A stretch of DNA of 64,000 nt from Myrica gale. Its lineage: Eukaryota; Streptophyta; Magnoliopsida; Fagales; Myricaceae. Below the pieces are notes generated by a model that was not told the origin of the DNA, made no database searches, and saw nothing but the letters and a program-made list of their open reading frames with translations. The DNA is taken from the NCBI GenBank assembly GCA_963930655.1, contig OZ005604.1:4598001-4662000 (forward strand), written 5' to 3'. A program made the translations under genes and the position numbers. Below, piece by piece: positions 1 to 10,138 of this stretch (the first letter of the stretch is position 1; every line of letters begins with the position of its first letter).

Positions 1-305
1 CAACAAAACATTATAAAAGGCAGGGAGGAGGTGGAGAGCAATTTGAACACTAACAGACGCAGACTACATAGAGCAGAGCATGAGCATCACAGAGCAATGT
101 ACAGAAAGAGGTATCGAAGAAAAGAAAGCAAGCACCTTAGAAGCCTGTATATTAGCATGCTGCACCTTGCTTCCGGACTCTCGTTTCATAGAGTCATCTG
201 CTCAATTCCATTTCACTCGGTCAAAAATCGAATCAATGGATTTCGTTCCTACTAAGTTCAAAAAGAGAAAAAAAAACTAGAGAAAGAAACAGAGAACACA
301 CTTAC

Positions 306-330
306 TGAGAACAACCACCGGTGCGTGCAT
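306..330 (-). CDS. First coding exon of a probable T-complex protein 1 subunit gamma (CCT3), gene runs off the left edge
   Basis: On the minus strand an ATG at 330 opens MHAPVVVL, followed by a consensus donor (A|GTAAGTG at 305). Plant and animal CCT3 proteins start MHxPVxVLxDSLKRESG, so the eight residues, the split codon and the intron fit the first exon of this subunit of the cytosolic TRiC/CCT folding chaperonin. The next exon would lie to the left of position 1; I do not find it in 1-305, which would then be intron 1. Upstream (331-about 500) is a leader-like stretch containing an AAACCCTAA motif in plus orientation, common in plant promoters. The identification rests on only eight residues plus a splice site, so it could be another protein with a similar start. 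Confidence 0.42.
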
Positions 331-639
331 GATTGTCTTTCCCTCTTTTCTTCTGTATACGATTGAGTTAAACCCTAACAGAAACCTATAGCAAAGGCGC
401 AGTCAGAGACGAAGAAAAGAGAGCCTTCCCCTAGACTTTCGCTGAAGTTTTAAAACGCATCGTACAGCTCCTCTCACTTGAGTTTATAAGCATACCTACC
501 GCCAGAACCCCTCGCTTTGCCAAAAAAAAATATCCCTGGAATCGGGGGGCAAAACAGAAAAATGGAAAACCCTGGAATCGTCTGGGTTTTTTTCTCTCTC
601 TCTCTTTCTTTTTTACGACCAGAGTATTCTAAATTTCGT

Positions 640-1138
640 CTCGATTAATCTCGAGTTTATACAATCTTTTTGTCTCACATAGTAAAAATTTTAAGAATTT
701 TAAATTTATAAGAAACAATTTTGAGAGTAACTTTTTATGTAAGTGTAAAAAAATTAGAAAAAAAGTTTAAAATTTTTTATTGTAAAATGATTTTTGTTGA
801 ATTCGGTAGAAGGTCAAGATTTGATGAATTTTTTAATAAACAATAATGTATTTTGTTAAAAAGTAAGAGAGAGAAGTATTGGTGTAGTTTTTTTTTGCTT
901 AATTATATAAATAGTTCCAGTAGTATAATATTTTGACAAAAATATTTTTGTGGTAAATGTTTGCACAAATTCGTCCATATAGTCAGTGTATAATAAAAAA
1001 GTGATCCATTCATTTCAATTTCAACGGCTCTCTAACGTCTGATGCTGAGATAAATTAAATCTTGAGGTAACTAGTCATATATTACTAATTCAAAGCTCAG
1101 CACATAGACTGTTTGTATAATTAAGTTTTTTCTGGCTT
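640..1138. other. AT-rich intergenic spacer
   Basis: No coding potential, RNA gene or clear repeat ends seen. A short CT microsatellite precedes it at about 591-604. Confidence 0.6.
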
Positions 1139-1639
1139 AATTATTCTATTGGTCTCTATGGTATTTCGAAATCTCAAACTGCTCTCTATAGTATTTTTCA
1201 TCCTAACGTAGTGTTGTGGAATATTAATGTGTCAATACAATCTTTTTTGTCGATTGACGTCTACATTTGGACAACAAACTCCTACATGGCTAACATGGCA
1301 CGTCCTAAATAGGGTTGTTCAACTCCGGTGTAGGTGTCGGTTTTGGCCAAAACCGGCACCTACACCGGATATGCCGGTTTTTAAAAAAAATGTCACATAC
1401 ACCTACACCGTTAAGGGCAAAAACCGACCCTTAGCGGTGGCGGTTCCCGATAATCCAACATTCATATTGAACCATTTTTTTAAACATATTATGCACTTAG
1501 AAAATATAAATTCTACACTAATACAATCCAAAATCAATAATACACTCCAAACTAATACAATCCAAAATCAATAATCCAATCCAAACTAATACATTATACA
1601 ATTCGAATTACAAACTAATACATTATACAATCCGAATTC

Positions 1640-1887
1640 CACACGTTCTTGAGGAGCATGCAGAACAATAGTTGTAGAACCCACAACACAGAGTGCATAA
1701 CCAAGAACCCCAAAAATGTGTAGTTTCTCCTTCAATACAATATGTGCAAGTACATCACTGCAAGGCAACAGTGCAGTTAATGACTAAAATTAGTAAAATT
1801 CAAGATTAGCTGTCATACAAGATTTTTTTTCATCTTGCCTGATAATTACACTGAGAGCACCAAGAGGAGTAACCATAATTGCTCGTA
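1640..1887 (-). pseudogene. Captured NIPA-type magnesium transporter gene fragment (two exons, intron kept)
   Basis: The first minus-strand exon (1887-1839) encodes RAIMVTPLGALSVIIS. The second (1757-about 1640) encodes DVLAHIVLKEKLHIFGVLGY followed by ALCVVGSTTIVLHAPQER. These are consecutive parts of the NIPA (DUF803) family, covering the end of one transmembrane helix, the next helix, and the start of the loop after it. The exons join in frame across a short intron with the rare donor AG|GCAAG and acceptor TTGCAG, a GC-AG intron. After APQER the sequence drifts into AT-rich repeats. The rest of the transporter (N-terminus and later helices) is missing, so it cannot encode a working protein. 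The intron shows the copy was made from genomic DNA. It lies wholly inside the hAT element. Confidence 0.8.
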
Positions 1888-2795
1888 CTGAATAGAATCA
1901 CATTTACATACAGAGGGGAAAAAGAAGATGGAACAAGATTCAACATTGAGATGTACCAATGGTAAAATGAAAGTGAAAGGAAACAATGCAACTGATACAC
2001 ACAACAACATGAAAATATAACTTTCTGCCCGTACCAAAAATATGAAAACACCATTCTAGCAGAGAAAAAGACAGAACGCCCCGGAACATGGGAATAATCC
2101 AAGATTTCCTGCAAATGTACATTATAGTGGGAGGATGAAAAAACAAACAAATAAGAAGCAGTAACCTGAAGAAAATAGCTTAAAAACGTATAGCATTCGA
2201 AAAAGTATTTAGGTTGGACATCATAAAGGACTAGAAGAAAAAGGAAAGTTCTTAGTTCACAGATCATTAGTTCATCATTCCTTTTCTTTAATGTGTTCTG
2301 TAGAATAAACTGGAGCAAAGGACTAGCTATGGGTCTTATCTAGGACTTGCTAGACTTGAAAATTTCCGTTCCAAATTTCACAATGACACTGACACTGATA
2401 CGATTATCTAGAGTATATGTGGTTTTCCAAAAGTGAAAAAATTAAGACTTCTTGCGTAGTGTATTGAAAGATAACATTGAAAAAGGATTGATCTAAAGAT
2501 TAGTATACCTCTTGCTGTGTTCCCGAGTGTACATGTTTATCACATCGAACACCTGCGAGCTCTAGCGTACGTGCTGGGAACCACCCTTCCTTCAGATCTA
2601 ACAACCAAAAAGCTTGATTTCAACTCTGAACCAAATCAAGAAACCCCAAACAAAAGCAACTAAAATAAGATGCATAATCATTTAGCAAATGTCAAAGACT
2701 ACCACGCTTAGCAAATAGTAGGAGTGATAATCCAAGAATAAGACTCGATTTTTGGCGCAAATATTCGTGTCAGCGAAATTGAAGTGAAGGAGAAC

Positions 2796-2898
2796 CTGAG
2801 AGGGATCTGCCAGATGGGAGGTGGAATTTCCTGGAGTCAGCGGACCTGGAGGCCGAAAAAGCCGTCGCAGCTCCCACTCCCTGAAACACGGTGGCCAT
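2796..2898 (-). pseudogene. Captured first exon of a plastid-targeted protein, source not identified
   Basis: An ATG at 2898 opens MATVFQGVGAATAFSASRSA and continues with DSRKFHLPSGRSLS up to a possible donor (CTCAG|GTTCTC at 2795). Serine and alanine are abundant, acidic residues few and arginines regular, as in chloroplast transit peptides. I do not recognise the parent gene. Inside the hAT this exon lies upstream, on the same strand, of the NIPA pieces, so a read-through transcript could join a transit peptide to a membrane segment. Another exon-like stretch lies between at about 2603-2509 (acceptor GTTGTTAG, donor GAG|GTATAC); it could be exon 2 of the same gene or from a third one. Confidence 0.5.
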
Positions 2899-3632
2899 TT
2901 TATTCAAGATCAAGAGTCGAAACCTAGAGAGACAGGGAGGGAAAAAAATTATGGGGGGAGGGATTATGTCGAAAGGGAAAAGAAAAATGGGGGTTAAAAA
3001 ATTTGGGAAAAGCCGGTTTCCCGGTCCCAGGGATCCCTGTGCCGGGGAACCCAGGAACCGAGAATACCTCCGAGTTTTTCCAAAAACATAAAACCGGCAC
3101 CGGGGTGGTGCCGGTGCCTCGGCATCCTGGTTCCGGTTCCGGAGCCGGTGCCACCGAAATTTTCCGGTGGCACTGAACAGCCCTAGTCCTAAACAATGTA
3201 AGACCTTCACGTATCTATTTATAATGGTTAAAAATTAATTGGTACCACCTCTACATGACATATTTGATCTAGGTGTGACTTTTGGTCTAACATTATGGTA
3301 TACATGAGGTGACACTCATACATTTTTTACCATTGAAAAATGGACACATGAAGGGCTTGTATTGTTTAGGACTTGTCCCAATTAGTTGCAGACGTCAATA
3401 GACAAAAAGGATTGTAATGACACATTAATATCCCACATGACTACTTTAGAATGAAAAATATCACAGAGACCAATTTGAGATTTTAAAATACCACAAGGAC
3501 CAATAGAATAATTATTCTTTTAAAAAATAATAATATTATTAAAGTTTGTATGAAAATTTTGAGATTTTGTTGTAAAAATTAACTCTTTGAAATTTTTTCT
3601 TAAAAAGCTTTTTTTAAAAATCCTAACTAAAC

Positions 3633-3898
3633 CCCAAGGGGTTGTCCTGAGTGGTGAAGGCTTGCGGCCTAGGGGTTTGCTCCCTCTGAGGTCCCAAGTT
3701 CGAATCCTCTCAGGTGCAAACAACTCCTTGGGGTCACTCCCTCAACGAAGCTGGACTTAACTGACATGTGTGGTTTGGGAGGGCTGCACGGCCCGAGGTT
3801 TGCCGTGGCGTTAAGCGTACCTCGTGCGTATACTGAGTCAGGTTCGTCCGAGCTCGGTGCACGTGGTTGGGTGTCCGGATTTCCCTCGTCACCCAAAC
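3633..3898 (+). mobile_element. SINE, tRNA-derived, 266 bp
   Basis: Flanked by a 16-bp target duplication with one mismatch (3617-3632 and 3899-3914, AAAATCCTAAYTAAAC). The 5' part has an RNA polymerase III A-box-like stretch (GTCCTGAGTGG near 3644) and a clear B box (GTTCGAATCC near 3699). Short terminal A-rich tail. A decayed relative lies at 13100-13258. Confidence 0.85.
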
Positions 3899-3944
3899 AA
3901 AATCCTAATTAAACATCACCTAAGTAATTATTATTAGAATAAAA

Positions 3945-4143
3945 TGCTACCATTGAACCAAAAAGCTAATGCACAATTTTATTTTCTTATACACCGTAGA
4001 GTCTCGTAACAAGTGAAAGGTGAACATAAGGGTTGTACCACGTGGGTGCCATAGGTTGAACTCTCAAACATCGTCCACTATCCCCACAGGACAGGGATCA
4101 AGTCAAAGATGATTGTTGGTCCTCGTAATGCCAACAATCCCCC
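3945..4143 (+). repeat. Dispersed repeat, left copy flanking the MULE
   Basis: From GCTACCATTGAACC through GATTGTTG the sequence is similar, in the same orientation, to 12600-12812 on the other side of the MULE. Shared landmarks include CAATTTTATTT.CTTATA, a GG.TGTACCACG..G.TG block and the GATTGTTG end. Copies are clearly diverged. Family not identified. Confidence 0.5.
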
Positions 4144-4152
4144 TTCCAACAA

Positions 4153-4528
4153 GAGGAACGCTTGGCGTTCTCCTCGCGTTTGCCTGCCGAATATAAAACT
4201 GATTTCTCCTGGTGGGCCCCGTTATAAGTATAAATCGTTTGCTTTTTAATTTTTAGACCGGTTTTTATGTTTAGACCGGTTTGTTTCCTGCCTCTATAGG
4301 TTCACGGGTCTCTCTCTCCCCACACATTTGCCCCCAAATCGTTCTTGTCTCCCTCCCCGAGCTTTTGCCCCCAAATTTACGCATTCCTCTCTCCCCGTCG
4401 ATTTGCCCCCAAATCAAACATTCCCTAAATTTGCCCCCAAACCAAAATTTGCTTGGTTGGGTTTCGGGCGGCTGGAAATCTACTGTAAGTTTGGGTTTTG
4501 CTGGGTTTCGCCCCTAAATCTACTGTAA
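4153..4528 (+). repeat. Left terminal inverted repeat of the MULE
   Basis: Pairs with 12209-12569. Contains GACCGGTTTTTATGTTTAGA, three TTTGCCCCCAAAT motifs and the inner border CGCCCCTAAATCTACTGT. Confidence 0.88.
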
Positions 4529-4985
4529 TTATTTTTGCAAATATATGCTTGGCATTTTTTCTGTTCTTTGACTTTAGAAGATGAATTTGAACGGTGAACC
4601 CATTAGCTTGATCATGTCTGGGACATTTAATTTTGATCTGTGTAGGACATTTAAGATTAGCTTGATCTGTGTGGGACATTTAAGATTAGCTTGATCTCCT
4701 GGTTCAAACTGAAAAATTACTAAATTAGCTTGATCTGTGTGGGACATTTAAGAGTTTTATGAAATTTTGTGAAATAGTAAGAAGATATATGTTTGACTAT
4801 TTTTTTTTAATATTTATTGTAGCACTTCTTAACTTGAACATGAATATAGTAAACTTCTACCCGCTGCAAGTGTTAGATTGAATTATAACTAATGTAATGA
4901 GTATGGCAAAAGTGCTTGGACATGTTTCTATTTGGAAACTAATGCAGATAATCGCGTCAATCATTTGCTTTTGCAGTTATTCTAA

Positions 4986-7270
4986 ATGGAGTGTTCAAGT
5001 TCACGCTTGGAGAATGAGGGAGAAGTTGAATCTGAATACAACGACAATGATTTAACTGACGAAGATGACCCCGAAATTGGTTAGACTTGTCATATTGATA
5101 ATTTAGTGTCAAATTATTTTTTTGGTTCCCAATTAAGGCTTTTTGGAAATTGCATTTCTTATTTATTTTTTTTATGTAATTTAGAGTTGGGTGATAAAGA
5201 AGAAAATGATGTGCTGTATGAGGTGATAGATGAAGCTGATAAATGTGAAGAACCTAAGCAATCAATGATATTTGATTCGGCAGATGAAGTTTTACGTTAC
5301 TATGTACAGTATGCGAAGCAAGATGGTTTTGCTGTGGTTAAAAGAGGGATTAAAAAAAGTGGGGGGGTTGTCAGACACGTAACTTATGCTTGTTTTAGGC
5401 AAGACAAACAAAGAACAACCAAAAGTGATGCCGTACCAACAACAATTAAAACGAATTGTCCAGCCAGGATTTGTGCAATGTTATGTGGGAATGGAAAGTG
5501 GATGTTGACTAAGGTTGTGATTGAACATAACCACAGTCTAAGTCCAGGCAAAGCAAGGTTAATGAGATGTCATAGGAAAATAGATGCTTCTGTGAAAAGA
5601 AGGTTAGAATAAATGACAGAGCTGGAATACGTGCAAGTAAGAATTTTACATATCTTGTTGTTGAAATGGAGGGGTATGAAAATGTTTCCTTTGTAGAGTG
5701 AGATTGTCGGAATTTTATTAACAAGGCAAGAGAGCTTCGGCTTGGTAAAGGAGGTGGTCAAGCACTTAGTGAGTATTTTAGTAGAATGCAACAGAAAAAT
5801 CCTGGCTTTTATTATGTGATGGACATAGATGATGATTGTAGGTTGCGAAATATTTTTTGGGCTGATGCACGAAGTAGAGCGGCATATGAATACTTTGGGG
5901 ATGTTATTTCATTTGACACTACGTACTTGACCAATCGCTACGATATGCCATTTGCTCCTTTCGTAGGTGTGAATCATCATGGTCAGTCAATACTGTTTGG
6001 GGCAGCACTAATCTCAAGCGAGAATACCGAAACATTTGTTTGGTTGTTTCAAAGTTGGTTGGGTTGCATGAATGGTAAAGCTCCAAGTGCAATTTTAACA
6101 GATCAGGCTAGATCTATGAAGAATGCAATTGAAATTGTTTTCGGTGATACAACACGACATAAGTATTGTTTGTGGCACATTATGAGACAACTACCAGAGA
6201 AGTTTGCATCACATCCTTACTTCGATGGTATAAGGGTTGCCTTAAACAATTGTGCGTATGAATCTGAAATATGTGAACGGTTTGAGGAAAATTGGAAATA
6301 TCTAATTGAGACTTATCAATTAGAGGATAATGCATGGTTGGATGGGTTATATTGTGAGAAGAGTTTTTGGGTGCCGACATATGTGAGAGATACATTTTGG
6401 GCGGGAATGAATACTACGCAGCGGAGTGAGAGTATGAATTCGTTTTTTGATGGCTATGTGCACTCACGGACCACATTGAAGGAATTTGTTGACCAATTTG
6501 ATAGTGCATTGCGGAAAATGGTTGAGAGGGAGACAAATGCCGATTTCGATTGTTTCAATCACATGATTCCGTGTTCAAGTCCCTTTCCTTTAGAGGAGAG
6601 CTTTCAAGCTGTGTATACCAATGCAAAGTTCAAAGAAGTGCAGGGGGAGTTTCGAAAAGTTATGCAGTGTAATCACTATTGTCTTAAAGTAGAAGGTGCA
6701 ATTTCTACTTATGAAGTCATACAACTTGGTGTCGTAAACAAGCATATGAAAGAGAAATCATATTGTCTTTACTACAACGAAGAAGAAGTAGAAGTGAAGT
6801 GCACGTGTGCGTTGTTCGAAACAAGAGGTATCTTGTGCTGTCATGTAATTTCTGTGCTACTATCAAAGAAAATTGAAATGTTGCCACCAAAATATTATCT
6901 TTGGAGATGGAGGAAGGACATAAAGCGACATTACACTTTCATTAAGAGTAGCTATGATGCTTTGAATGGTGACCCTAATGACGCGAGGTATGACGACTTG
7001 TGCAAGAATTTCAATGAATTAGCATCGCTCGCGTCAATTAACGTGGACAAATACAAGAAGCTGATGGCACATGTTAATGTTTTGAAGGATGAATACCGTG
7101 AACTTGAGCCCATTCACAGTTCCCAACACTCTGCAGTTGCAATTGGCTCTTCGAGCTGTAATGAGGCCATGCAAAGTAATGATGTTTCAGCGACCCAAAG
7201 TAACGTGGTGCTCAGTCCTGTTAAGGTGAAACGGGTAGGGAGGCCAAGATCATCGAGAATGGTGTCATAA
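4986..7270 (+). pseudogene. FAR1/MULE-type transposase, slightly broken
   Basis: Exon 1 (4986-5079) encodes an acidic start MECSSSRLENEGEVESEYND. An intron with TAATTTAG acceptor leads to exon 2 at 5185. Domains: a FAR1 DNA-binding domain (about 5269-5555, with FAVVKRG, YACFRQ and VIEHNHSLSPGK), a MULE transposase core (5786-6560) and a SWIM zinc finger (CTCALFETRGILCCHVISVL, about 6799-6860). Candidate catalytic acids are D in FDTTY (5915), D in LTDQA (about 6099) and E in SESMNSFF (about 6424). It would cut and join the element's TIRs. The frame is lost once near 5610, a TGA lies near 5701, and the main frame ends at 7270, though in-frame-like lysine-rich sequence follows. Host FAR1/FRS proteins share this architecture, but the location between TIRs marks it as the element's own gene. 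Confidence 0.85.
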
Positions 7271-7628
7271 ATGGAAAAAGCAGTGAAGAAGGCACAACGA
7301 AAGCTAAATAAGGCACCGATTGAGAAAGATGCTGAACCAAGGATCCGAAAGAAACAGGTTAGAAACCCAATTTGCTTGAGTGTTGATTTTTCTTGCGTTT
7401 CGTTGGAAAGACATAACCATTTTGAATTTCTAGGCCTCACAAGCAACGCAAGGTCAATCAAACGAGTGTCACGCTCCGATACTTTGTGTTCTTGATGATC
7501 AGCCTGGTGGTGCAATCCGTAGCCAGGTACATTATTAAATATGTGTATACCAAATGACATGACGTACACTTTTTATTCTTTTTATTTTATTTTCAAACTT
7601 TTTGTTGATTACCTAATGTGTGTGTTAG

Positions 7629-8166
7629 GTTGGAATGCCAGTTGATCTAACAATGAAGTTATCAAAGTTGGTGTTTGAACAGAATTTTCAAAAAGCTTTC
7701 AATGTAGCCCTACAGAGTAATGATATGTCCATTGTCGCCTGGTTATGCTCAACGGTAAAATTCTCTCATCTAATATTGTGCACAAATATTACTTGAACAC
7801 ATAGATGTTTTCATTTACCTTAAGTTGTATTCCTAAGTATAATTCTATTTTTTCAAGGTTGATCTACGGTGGATATTGGCTTCAGTTCCTCCCCCTTTGA
7901 GTCAAGGCGTCTTGTTGAACCTGTTCTGGCAGTTGGCTTGTGATATCAAAAACAACCCGCCATAGAAACTTGCTTGGATGACGGTCGTGGCGAACTTCAT
8001 GAGTCAAACTGATCCGGGAATTGCAATGCATGCTAGGCCTCTCTTATTTCAAGTTCATGTCATACTCAACAATCACTGTACCTTGCCAACAATTAGTACT
8101 GCTGAGATGTCAAGTATTCATCTTTTGCTGCATGCCATTAATTCCATGCCCATGGTTCTTAGTTGA
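7629..8166 (+). pseudogene. Captured C-terminal two exons of a VARICOSE/EDC4 gene
   Basis: Exon a (7629-7754) encodes VGMPVDLTMKLSKLVFEQNF ending in MSIVAWLCST. Exon b (7858-8166) begins [20 protein letters not shown] and runs to MHARPLLFQVHVILNNH and HLLLHAINSMPMVLS before a stop. This is the conserved C-terminus of plant VARICOSE (enhancer of mRNA decapping 4), whose family reads [34 protein letters not shown] and HVINSM at these places; the exon break falls at the same CST|VDL point. VARICOSE is the scaffold of the cytoplasmic DCP1-DCP2 decapping complex. One TAG lies inside exon b near 7962. The intron is retained, so capture was from DNA. It lies downstream of, and in the same direction as, the transposase, so read-through is possible. 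Some following sequence (to about 9040) may be the parent's 3' UTR. Confidence 0.85.
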
Positions 8167-8269
8167 CTTAGGACATAATCCTACAATATCCACTTTGTAA
8201 TTCATGATTATATTCTCTGATAATGAGAAAAAGGACATTTTGTCATTAATTTTGAATTCGAGTTGGAAA

Positions 8270-8345
8270 GGAATTCGTTCTTTGGTAGTGAGAGTATGAA
8301 TTCGTTCTTTGGTAGTGAGAGTATGAATTCGTTCTTCGGTCCTTC
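8270..8345 (+). repeat. 27-bp tandem repeat resembling transposase codons
   Basis: About three units of GAATTCGTTCTTTGGTAGTG plus AGAGTAT. The unit closely matches the transposase segment around 6424-6450 that encodes SESMNSFF. Confidence 0.6.
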
Positions 8346-9145
8346 CATGCCAAAAAAGTGTAAGCAATGGTTGGCTCAGTACATGTAACTTATTGCCAGA
8401 GAAAAGTGCGGCTGGAAAGAATTTTAGTTTTGCCAAGGAAACTTTGGGCAATGAAGTTTCGATGGCCATACAATTTTCAAGGGAAGTAGATTGCAACGTG
8501 TTTACAGTCATTCATTTCGTTCTTGTCACCTTTTTATTTCTGTTACACTTCTTTGTCGCTGGTGTCAAATCGTCAGAGATTTTGAGCAGGTTTGGGTTTG
8601 GACCATCTTATTGGTAATATGCTGTCCCTGGGTCTAACTTGGGAGTATACAAGGAGAAAGGCACTATCACAAGGATGCAATGACTCATGATTCATCCCAA
8701 GTTGCTAATACAACAGATTGGAGAACAAAAAATAGGTGTATATAGATTGTGAGAAAAGAGAACAGAAAATAGGCATGATAGGTATCTACATAGATCTGTA
8801 TTCCCGTTCTTTGCCCAAATTTTGCCTTGTAATATGAATTGTGTGCCCCTCTTTTGTCAAAATGTAGGCTTTTTAGATGGATAGTTATTGTCCCAAAGGA
8901 GAATCTCTTACTTCTATTGGTTGTTTTTGGTCAATTCTTTCTTCTATTTGTTAATAACGTTAAATTGTCACTCTCCATCGAATATTGGTTTGTCAAACAC
9001 TCTATTCTGGAGCGGTCTATATTAGAGCTAGCCAAAAGAACTTAATTTACACTAAATAATTTACAACTTAATTTACCAAAATTTACAATAAATAACAAAT
9101 AAACTTACAACTTAATTCACCAAAATTTACAATAAATAAATTTTA

Positions 9146-10138
9146 CACGGGAGGCTCGGAGTCGCCCTGCCAACAATCGGAACCCTTTCCCGATGTCTGA
9201 TTTAAACAAGCCCCCATATCATCACCACCTCATACTGTCAATTACAGAAACAGAGCAAAGACAGCTATATATAGTACAACACTCAGCATATTAAATAATT
9301 AGCATTCTGGCATTGACTGCATTGCAAGGTGGATCTATCAATTGAAAAAAGGAACATGCTGGTGTTTCCTACATAATAGCAACGAAGAAAAAATGTTACA
9401 AACACGGGAGGCTCAGATTCATCTTTTCTCAGAAAGGGAGAAAGGGCAACACCGACCATGGCTGCAACAGAGAGCTGCCCATGCAAAAGGGCATGAAAGA
9501 CATTTTACACGGGAGGCTCTGAGTCGCCCCGCCAACAAACGGACCCCTTTCCCGATATCTGATTTAAACATGCCCTCATATCATCACCGCCTCATACATT
9601 CAATTACGGAAACAGACAAAAACAACTATAAATAGTTGGGGGCAAAACAGCTCGGGGAGGGAGAAATGTTTGATTTGGGGGGCAAATCGACGGGGAGAGA
9701 GGAATGCGTAAATTTGGGGGCAAAAGCTCGGGGAGGGAGACAAGTTTGATTTGGGGGCAAATGTGTGGGGAGAGAGAGACCCGTGAACCTATAGAGGCAG
9801 GAAACAAACCGGTCTAAACATAAAAACCGGTCTAAAAATTAAAAAGCAAACGGTTTACACTTATAACGGGGCCCACCAGAGAAATCAGTTTTATATTCAG
9901 TAGGCGAACGCGAGGCGAACAGGAGAAGAACGTTTCTCAAGGAGAAGGAGGCTCAGTTTCGCCTTTTCTCAGACATAGGAGAAATGACAACTCTGACCAT
10001 GGCTGCAACAGCGAGCTGCCCGTGCAAAAGGGCGTGAAAGTCATTTTACACGGGAGGCTCGGAGTCGCCCCGCCAAGAATCGACCCCCTTTCCCAGTATC
10101 TGATTTAAACATGCCCCCATATCATCACTGCCTCATAC
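9146..10138 (+). repeat. Three copies of a ~95-bp block plus a duplicated ~190-bp leader, within the MULE
   Basis: The block TTTTACACGGGAGGCTC...CTCATAC occurs at 9146-9236, 9506-9598 and about 10045-10138. The second and third copies are also preceded by a shared stretch containing CCATGGCTGCAACAG and GCAAAAGGGC (about 9405 and 9945). I recognise no protein in it. Confidence 0.65.
9637..9938 (-). repeat. Internal extra copy of the right TIR
   Basis: Same orientation and content as 12209-12569: GGGGGCAAA motifs, CGTGAACCTATAGAGGCAGG, ACCGGTCTAAACATAAAAAC and GAACGCGAGGCGAAC. It ends CGTTTCTC; the true end is CGTTCCTC. It may be a former element terminus or an internal duplication. Confidence 0.75.

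Larger units (their letters stand above)
1310..3185. mobile_element. Gene-carrying hAT element (Pack-hAT), non-autonomous
   Basis: The element is bounded by a perfect 8-bp target duplication, GTCCTAAA at 1302-1309 and 3186-3193, the length typical of hAT. Its ends are inverted: TAGGGTTGTTCAACTCC on the left and TAGGGCTGTTCAGTGCC read inward on the right. The first ~190 bp match the inverted right end of the hAT at 24983-30918, and the last ~170 bp resemble that element's left end, so both belong to one family. There is no transposase. Instead the interior holds minus-strand exon pieces of a NIPA magnesium-transporter gene (1640-1887) and a plastid-targeting-like first exon (2796-2898), plus an exon-like stretch near 2509-2603. 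It sits in the left arm of a foldback MITE. Confidence 0.85.
1139..3513. mobile_element. Foldback MITE (about 490 bp) split by a hAT insertion
   Basis: The sequence from 1139 (AATTATTCTATTGGTC) reappears inverted ending at 3513. The match runs through the whole left arm (1139-1309), continues on the far side of the hAT element (3194-about 3235) and pairs with 3326-3513. Removing the hAT and one target copy leaves a palindrome of about 490 bp with arms of about 210 bp and a loop of about 90 bp. Superfamily is unproven; I see no convincing target duplication at the outer ends. Confidence 0.6.

Noticed and set aside
31-280. Two small plus-strand open frames at the left edge
   Set aside because: Overlapping frames with no recognisable motif, in what is probably intron 1 of the minus-strand CCT3 gene.
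1830-2318. 162-codon minus-strand open frame rich in Phe, Ser and Leu
   Set aside because: It reads captured intron sequence in the wrong frame relative to the NIPA exons; no family match.
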